The notes under the pieces: generated by a model
The model's input: the letters and a program-made list of their open reading frames with translations, nothing else
Told to the model about the DNA's origin: nothing
Databases searched by the model: none
Part shown: in pieces, positions 57,207-64,000 of the stretch
Layout of the letters: every line of letters starts with the position of its first letter
Position numbering within the stretch: position 1 is the stretch's first letter
From: Gloeophyllum trabeum ATCC 11539
Taxonomy: Eukaryota > Basidiomycota > Agaricomycetes > Gloeophyllales > Gloeophyllaceae
DNA: 64,000 nucleotides
NCBI RefSeq assembly: GCF_000344685.1
Contig: NW_006920421.1
Coordinates: forward strand, 1,428,272 to 1,492,271
Direction: 5' to 3'
Program-made: the position numbers and the translations under genes

Positions 57207-59091
57207 TTATGCGACGCTCCCCCGTTCTTTCACGGACTTCTCCAGCATCTCTATGGCCTGTTTCCGGTCGTCCTCGATGGTGCTACGCCAGGACCAAGCC
57301 TGTACCTCCGCTGCAAGTTCTCCCAGGCGGTGTAACGCCTCTATATCGAGGTGCATGCTCCCATCAGCAGCCTTGCGCATGATATCCTCGTCCGTAAAGC
57401 CTGGCCAACTGAACTCGTACATGAGGCCGACATCTTTTGAGCTCTGGAGGACGCTTTGAGAAAAGGGCCGGCGAATACTGTCGTAAATCTTGAGAGCTTC
57501 AGGGAGCATCTCTCGGGTGCACCCAGGGTGCGTGAGCAAGGTGGCCAAGATGTATGCGTCCTATGCTGAGGTAAGATTGAACGCAGCCATGACATTGTTA
57601 TTCTGCGTACCTCTATCGATTGTCCCGCACCACTGCCTTGGTGTGGGGGCATCGCATGGGCCTGCCGATTCAGCTGCCTTACTCCTGAGGATAACACTGA
57701 GCCATACTTACAGCGTCTCCGAGGATGGCCACTCTACCATACTCCGACAGGTAGGTTTCCAAGGGTCGCATCAATTCCATGGCCCATCTTGACGGACTCT
57801 CGACGCACTGTGGCATAACGTCAGATTTGGCAGCGCAAATCAATAACGAATAGAGGCGCACTTACAGCCAGCAAATCTTGTAGTGGCTGCTCGAACTCCT
57901 TGAACGATGACAGTAGTTCCGCTTTAGTGGCCGTCGCCACCGTGGGGCCGTTAAAGTCGGACCCCTCTAGTTCTGGCTTGGAGGAGAATGCTACGATGTT
58001 GATTATTTTGCCGTTTGCGACAGGGTATACAGTGATGTGCTACATGGTACGAGCATGAGTTAAGGACTTCATCGGGGGACAATCAGGATCTCACCTTGTT
58101 CTTGCCGCAATGCTTTGAGGGGCAGAGATCGTGTCAGTGTCAGGTTAAGAGAGTATAATCACTCACAAGGATTGCGCATTCCAGGGTCTCTGGTTTATAG
58201 CTAGGCGCTTTTTCCTTTACGATATCATAGGAAACTAGTGCTCGATAGGCGACAGTGCCCGTCCACATCGGCTTCATTTCCTTCGTGAGAAGGGCGGCCA
58301 GTTCGTGATGGCCTCTGGCGGCGGCGCTATCCACTTTCTTCTTCCATACGGCTGCCCTCACAGCGGACTTTATACCATCAGCGCCGAACGCAACATCGCA
58401 AGTGGCAGTAGAGCCGTCTGTGAAATATAGGACGATCGGATCATCCTTGTTTGAAGGTTCGTCGAGAGAGGCAAGGCGCTTTGAAAGATGGGTTTTGACC
58501 GAGGGAGGTACGTTCTTCAGGATAGCTTGCTGGAAATGCGCCCGATGAAATAGAAGCGATACACCTAATGGAAGGAAGCGGCGAACATGTCATTCAGCGG
58601 TTCGAGGTATCAAGTATATATATCCAGGTGAGACGTTTACCTCGTCCGTATGCAACGTGATAGTTGACCCCTTCAGCCTGGTCTGATTTGCGTAACAAGA
58701 AGTGATGCATCTCTGCACACGCATGATCAGTACCCATTACGGATACTGGCAAGAATCGGGATTTCGCACTGGTCTCATCCACCCTTCCTTCAAGGGCACT
58801 CTCAGGGATATGAGTGAGGGCCGCTAGGTCTCGATGCAGTCCCAGTGCGTTTAATATCTTCCAAACGCGGGAATACATGCCAATACCGGCACCAATCTCA
58901 GAGAACTGGTGAGCAGCTTCATAGACGTGAATTTCGATATTGGGAGACTTCGCGAGAGCATACGCGAGGGTAAGCCCGGCTATTCCTCCACCTCTGATAA
59001 GTTCATAAGCAAGGTGCGGTGGTCAGCAAATTAAAATGGGACCGTTGCAATGGGAGACTTACATGATTGCCACTCGAAATTTAGCTTCCAT
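57207..59091 (-). CDS. FAD-dependent aromatic-ring monooxygenase (salicylate hydroxylase-like), copy 2
   Basis: Paralog of 26904-28775. ATG at 59091 (MEAKFRVAI), an intron (about 59004-59062), then GGGIAGLTLAYALAKSPNIE, completing the GxGxxG motif. Next YEAAHQFSEIGAGIGMYSRV, the DG motif GADGIKSAVRAAVWKKK (about 58390-58340), MWTGTVAYRALVS, the GD motif VAILGDA and HAMPPHQGSGAGQSIE (about 57660-57610). The C-terminal exon has IYDSIRRPFSQSVLQSSKDV, ending VKERGSVA; stop at 57207-57209. About 450 residues, intron positions largely shared with copy 1. Its place between methyltransferase 2 and P450 B suggests that it hydroxylates a cluster intermediate. All key motifs are present. Confidence 0.85.
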
Positions 59092-59697
59092 GCTGTATGA
59101 AGTGAACTGTCTCGACGGTGTGAGTTAAGTACGAATGAGCTGGAGTGCTCAGCCGGGCACAATTTATAACGAGGCGAGACATCTCGGCAGGCATACGTGT
59201 ATGGCCGTTCGCTGCGCGTGGACTCCGAGTGGGACATATGCAAGGTTGTGCTTAGATGACAAACTCCAGTTCCCCGCAGCAAGCAATGTTGCTTCGAGCA
59301 CCTCTGAGTACCCTTCGAATGGGTGGTCGGTCTGTGCAACTGCTGCGGAGACGCCCAAGACAGCACGAAAGCGTCCAGTATTGTGGTAGATGATGGACAT
59401 TGCATCATACAGAAGCCGCCGCTACGGCAGACGTCGATATCGATTTCAGGCATAGTAATAGTATGCTGGGTATTCAAGCACGTCGGTATTCATCTCGAAT
59501 ACAATTGACAGCTGGGTTGTGGCTTGAATGCAGCCATCCGTATAGGGAACTGAGTATGATGACCTACGAGGAATATGTACAGAGAGGTGTCCTGTATTTG
59601 GATACGGAAGCGTGCAGTAGAGCGTCCCGATTTCAGGTGACCACGACCACCGGATCCGACAGGGATCGGAGCCGCGCGCTGCAAGCAAACGCTCATC
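59092..59697. other. Upstream region of monooxygenase 2
   Basis: About 0.6 kb up to the MITE-like element. No gene recognised. Antisense frames here are featureless. Confidence 0.35.
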
Positions 59698-60122
59698 ATG
59701 ATCATACTTAGGACCTCCGATAATACGGATAGAAGGGATTTCCGGATCTTCGATTTCGATATCCGGAAGAAATGGGACCATCTTGTCCGATTTGGCCCCC
59801 AGACTCCGGAATTTTAGCACTTTCGTGCGGAAAGTGACCTCGGCCAACGCCGCACAGTGGGAGAGTTGATCCCTTCCCCCCCAGTGGAGAGGAATGCAGC
59901 GGTCAGGGCCGGGAGGGCAACATGGTCGGGCCCCTCGATGTCCGGCAAGGCCGCCGGCCCCTTCGCCAGCCTCCAGAAAATGTCCGGACTTTACCTCCGG
60001 CGGCGTCGAAAATTTGGCCTATAATGTCCGGAATTTTCACGGCCTTCCCCTGCGCGGAGCCCATTTTTGTCCGGCTGGGACAACCTCTTCTATCCGTATT
60101 ATCGGGGATCCTATGATCATAC
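59698..60122. mobile_element. MITE-like element, 403 bp, with 10-bp flanking direct repeat
   Basis: The element spans 59710-60112. Its ends form 26-bp inverted repeats with 24 matches, including the perfect core CCGATAATACGGATAGAAG (59717-59735, and complementary at 60087-60105). The direct repeat ATGATCATAC lies at 59698-59707 and 60113-60122; two extra bases (TT) separate the left copy from the terminus. The interior is rich in TCCGGA motifs and has no credible ORF, which fits a non-autonomous miniature element. Superfamily not assigned. Confidence 0.7.
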
Positions 60123-60683
60123 GTAGATTGTCTAATACTTACAACAAGCCTCAAACAAATGTCCATGCGCAGTGCGCAGCTCGTTGGCTCGTTCTTCTTC
60201 GATGTCTGGATCAAAGGTCTTTTTTCGCTTTGGCCATAAAATCGACCAGTACACGCTGGCTGCGGTGGTCGATCCTGGTGCATTTGACGTCCGTTGACAG
60301 CGGCCCGGGCAAGACTGCTAGAAGAAGCCAAATTTAATAGCGATTAGGCTGCCCTGAGTCCCCTGACAAACCTTCTTTCGACATGATTTGCGAGCGTGTA
60401 CGCTATGCATCCCGTAAGTCTCGGCGGCAACCCAGCTCGGTCACCGTGGAGAATCAGGCAACTGAAGCCTGGAGAGACGGGAGGCGTCGTGGGTGGGCGC
60501 GTCGTTGCCCTTTATAGCCACGGTTTGCCTCGCTGTATGATCTAACGATTCCCAGGTCTGTATGTCCCCGACACGGAGGAAAGTCAAAAGGCGACTAACT
60601 CGGAGGACGAGCGATGAGCGCCGGCAGTCATGCGTACTTAAGGGATTTAACCGTGTTACAATGGGATCCAACCCCCCATCGCA
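60123..60683. other. Promoter region of P450 B
   Basis: 0.56 kb between the MITE-like element and the P450 B start. No gene recognised. Confidence 0.35.
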
Positions 60684-63176
60684 ATGGATGTTGCGTTAGT
60701 TTTCTCTTGCGTTGGCGCTATCGGAGTCTTCATACTCTTCGGGAAACTGCTGAGCGGGCGGTCTCGGACGAATATTAAGAGTCTTCCATGTCCCGTGAGT
60801 CCAAGTGCATGCGCATCATCTTGATATTGGTTGTGCTGTCTGTTCCTCGAGCATCAATTGAGATCAACCAGGATAATGCTAGTTTCCTTTGGGGTCACGA
60901 ATGGGACGTATTCTCGAACAGTGTAGGATCAAAGTTCACCGAATGGTTCAACAAACATGGCCCGGTGTACAGGATGAAGGGGGCTTTGTTGGTACGTGAA
61001 AGCTAGTTACTGTCTGGCCATGATCCTGGCCACGATATTCAAATTGCGAATCAGCACCCAGACATGGTACGCACACTCTACATTTATTGAACTTGTCCAT
61101 GACATGATGCATTTTTGTAGCTGGTCGTTGCTGACCCCGCAGCCATCAACCGTATAATGGTGACGAATTCTTATAATTATGGTGCGCTGAGGCTTCGTAG
61201 GTCTCGAGAAGGGCCATTCACGAACTTGGAACCTCTGTTTTCTAGTCAAAGCCCCATTTTTTTCACCCGTCGTAGAGAGGCTGTTAGGCCGGGGCATCAT
61301 CTGGTCCGAAGGCTCGCTGCACAAGCGCTTCCGTAGGCTGATGGAGGGTACTTTCAGGTAATCCACGGCCTTCCTGATGCAGACGGAGATATTTACTTGT
61401 TTTAGCCCTTCCAAGATACGGGAGATGTCTCCCAATGTCTTCGAGGCTACATCCAGCGTAGGCGCCACTCCTCTGGCAGTCTCAATTTATCTGACGTGCC
61501 CGATATTAATAGCTGCAGACGCGCCTTGTACAGCATCTTCAGGATAATCACGGTCAGGCGAGCATTGATGTGCTGTCATGGGCCAGCTCCGCCACGTGGG
61601 TATATCTGTTATTCCTTGACAAGCCTCACAACCTGAAAGAACTGGTTCTAGTTTGGATGTTATCGGACGTGTGGTAAGGCGGATCGACTTGGCACACGGA
61701 GACTAGCGTTTACTCCTCGCAAGGGATTTGGTTACGATTTCAGGGGTGGAGAGTCCGAAGAAGCCAAAGATATCAAGGAAGGTTGGGCAGAGCAAGTCAT
61801 CGCAGGCATGTCCCCAACTGCATTCTACGTAAGTCTGTGCTCCTCAGTATCCTGAATATCTGATGTTGACTGCCGTCCAAGGGCGAAGTCATCTTGAGGG
61901 CATTCCCAATCCTGCACTCGCTTCCAGTGAAATCCATGCAGGCCCAGGGTCGCATGAAAGTGACGATGGACAAGCTCGCTAGGCGCCTGATTGCTTCCTC
62001 GGAACGGAATCCGGAGAAAGCTCAGGGAAAGGGAGTCAATTTCTTGGCTACCATGGGTACGAGTGAAGGCATATATTTAATTACTGTACTGGAACCCTGA
62101 TGTTGACAGTGAACGCGTCGGGTGAGGGTAAAATGACGACACAGGAAACAATTGATAATGTCCGCCCTCGCTTAGATCGGGATCTCCATGAACTGACATC
62201 TGACTTCACAGGTATCTCATCTCGTGTAAGAAAAGCAGTCCTTACCGCATATGTACATTGACCCAAGTGGCATCCCATTTGCAGCACCGCGGGCTACGAA
62301 ACTAGCGCGATGACTAGCAGTATGATTCTATGGGAGCTGGCCAAGCAGCCCTCCTGCCAGCAGAAGTTGCGCGAGGAGCTGGTCAAGCTAGGACGCGAGC
62401 CAACATATGACGACCTGATATCTGGGGCAGAGCTACCGTACTTGGACGCCGTAGTGAAGGAAGGGTACGTGAACGGAAGCATATCATCCAATTGTCCGTC
62501 TCTAAGTCATGCTACGTACATCGCCGGACAGGCTGAGATGTTACCCAGCGGCAGCGAATTACGGCCGAGTGGCTCTGGCAGACGACGTCCTCCCTCTCGA
62601 GACTCCCATCATCACCCCATCGGGCAAAGAGATTAGGGAACTGCGTATTCGTGCCGGCCAGGTACACTGTCTCCATCTATGCTTCCTGCCATGCTGACTC
62701 ATCGCTTTCAAGTCCATAAACCTACCGCACATATCTATCAACACCCTGGATAGCATATGGGGAGACGGACAGGTATTCAGGCCGGAACGTTGGACCGACC
62801 CTCGAGGCTTGCCTCTCAAGGCCAAGGGCCTGTCCTCTTGGAGCAACCTGATGACGTTCGGGGCAGGACCGCGGATGTGTCTGGGTTACAGGCTAGGTAC
62901 GGGCTCAAGATCTTTTGTACAGGGCTCGCTGCTGATACGTTCGATGTATGTAGCTTTCCTAGAGCTCAAGGTAGGGACCGTGCCGCCTGCGGGCGTGTAT
63001 AGTAGCTGATTCATGCGTCACGACAGGCGATCATTGCCACACTGATCCGCACTTTCAAGTTTGAACTCACGGGTGAACATGTGGAGAAGCGGTACGCGGT
63101 CGTTTTGCAACCTAGAGTGGTAGGGAAAGAGCAAGAAGGGCCACAGCTCCCGTTGAACGTCACGTTTGCTGCGTGA
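60684..63176 (+). CDS. Cytochrome P450 monooxygenase, copy B
   Basis: ER-bound P450, a different family from copy A. ATG 60684 (MDVALVFSCVGAIGVFILFG, one N-terminal anchor). Then SFLWGHEWDVFSN, LVVADPAAINRIM, GRGIIWSEGSLHKRFRRLM, REMSPNVFEA, IDVLSWASSAT-LDVIGR. I-helix TAGYETSAMTSSMILWELA (AGxET). K-helix EGLR (ExxR, split by an intron at about 62468-62529). PERF region FRPERWTDPRG. Haem loop TFGAGPRMCLGYRLAFLELK (matches FxxGxRxCxG). The end is LNVTFAA, stop at 63174-63176. About a dozen short introns. Two joins are awkward, near 61597-61656 and 61668-61742, where no standard splice pair restores VIGR-to-F in frame; a local lesion or an unusual splice is possible. The rest is intact, including all catalytic motifs. 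Confidence 0.8.
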
Positions 63177-63664
63177 TATCGCCAAATCGTGTTTGTGCGT
63201 AATGTTTCTTCGCAAGGGAGGGTTCCCATCTTGCTTGTACATCAAGTTTCCGAAGTTTGCGTGCTTGATTGTTACACTCGCCAACCGTTTGATGTATAGG
63301 ATTGTGGTTGATCTACTTGAGTATCAGTGAGGGCTGATTGCTGATACCCCCCAATGCGACCTCAATGAGTAGCCTTCGCTGCGGCCACATCGCAACTAGA
63401 ACATCTCAGGCAATTTTATCTCGTCGCTGTGACTACCCGCCGCCCCTGGAGGACACAATGGCAATATAAGGAGCTACGGGCGATGGATCCATTCCACTAA
63501 GAAATTCAAGGATCTTCTGGGCCCAATACAAGGTTGTAAGAAGTCAATGGGATCATGGTGCATTGTTCAAGGAGGGACGTGTATAAAGCAGTAATTCAGC
63601 CAAAATGTGCATATGAGGTACTTGGTAGAAGGGAAATTTCGAAACGCGCTTGCTAGGCTAAGAC
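63177..63664. other. Convergent intergenic spacer
   Basis: Between the 3' ends of P450 B (+) and the second efflux pump (-). No gene recognised. Confidence 0.4.
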
Positions 63665-64000
63665 TTAAGCTGCTGTCGCAACAACTCCTTTGTGGCCCCT
63701 AGTAGACTTCCACTCGATGAAGAGAGATGATACAAAGGCCAGGCAGGCCAGAGCAATAGAGGGGGTCATAGCGTCTCGCAGGGCACGGGAAGATGCGACG
63801 ATAACTTGAGGCAGCAGATTTTCCGGTACGGTCTAATTACGCCATATAAGAGGGTGTAGGACGAGCTAATGAGTAGTCGGACTTACTGAGCGGAAAGTGG
63901 TCATCCCACCGGCGATTACGGCCGGAATGTCGACGCCAGGGACAGAGCCGAGGTTCTTCAAAAACTTGTTCTGATAAATTGACTGAGAGATAGACACAAA
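63665..64000 (-). CDS. MFS efflux pump, DHA2 family, copy 2 (C-terminal part, cut by window edge)
   Basis: Only the last two exons are inside the window. The minus strand reads FVSISQSIYQNKFLKNL, PGVDIPAVIAGGMTTFRS, then an intron of about 70 bp and TVPENLLPQVIVASSRALRD, SIALACLAFVSSLFIEWKST, ending GVVATAA with TAA at 63665-63667. It is nearly identical in this part to the pump at 42838-44786. Even the 3' end of the last intron is alike (CCTCTTATRTGGCGTAATTAG, 20 of 21), which indicates a recent, inverted duplication. The 5' two-thirds lie beyond position 64000. Confidence 0.88.

Noticed and set aside
1..64000. CRISPR arrays, bacterial operons or ribosome-binding sites
   Set aside because: Gene structure is clearly fungal with spliceosomal introns, and the only perfect short tandem repeat (34473-34552) has no spacers.

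Overview
The window reads as nuclear DNA of a filamentous basidiomycete, most likely an Agaricomycete. Genes are split by many short introns (about 50-60 bp, GT donor, AG acceptor) and lie on both strands without operons. The families are typical of the group: a TKL-type kinase with an HGDLRGANILV catalytic loop, a LaeA/UMTA-like methyltransferase pair, P450s with several N-terminal membrane helices, many MFS carriers and several DNA transposon remnants. An 831-base run of N (18559-19389) shows this is a draft scaffold.

Left part (1-25.4 kb), mostly housekeeping or solo genes: a sugar transporter (968-3531, +), an Srs2/UvrD-type DNA repair helicase (3844-7627, +), a Dal5-like anion/cation symporter (9440-11062, +), a TKL kinase (11442 to about 15082, -), an Hsp20-domain protein (15880-16767, +), a small HABP4/Stm1-like protein (17055-17606, -), a long-inverted-repeat transposon around the gap (18157-19876) with a 7-bp target duplication, a small membrane protein with a Gly/Met-rich tail (20132-20810, -), a second sugar transporter (22741-24330, +) and a protein with a possible cullin N-terminal fold (24557-25423, -).

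Middle part (25.4-42.8 kb), gene-poor: an FAD-dependent monooxygenase (26904-28775, -), a PHO84-type phosphate transporter (31791-33838, +), a 20-bp tandem repeat, a solo LTR with a 5-bp target duplication (37121-37472), an imperfect foldback, a 1.6-kb terminal-inverted-repeat DNA transposon with a 7-bp target duplication and a broken ORF (38051-39659), and an NADP-dependent MDR oxidoreductase (40026-41373, -).

Right part (42.8-64 kb), a tailoring-gene neighbourhood that looks like part of a secondary-metabolite cluster: DHA2 efflux pump (42838-44786, +), methyltransferase (45439-46421, -), P450 (47873-49929, +), second methyltransferase (51557-52577, +), second FAD monooxygenase (57207-59091, -), second P450 (60684-63176, +) and a second DHA2 pump in opposite orientation (63665 to beyond 64000, -). 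A divergent Nop15-like/hypothetical pair (53582-56515) sits inside it. No backbone enzyme (PKS, NRPS, terpene cyclase, prenyltransferase) was recognised; it may lie beyond the right edge. The pumps, methyltransferases and monooxygenases are paralogous pairs, and the pumps form an inverted, apparently recent duplication.
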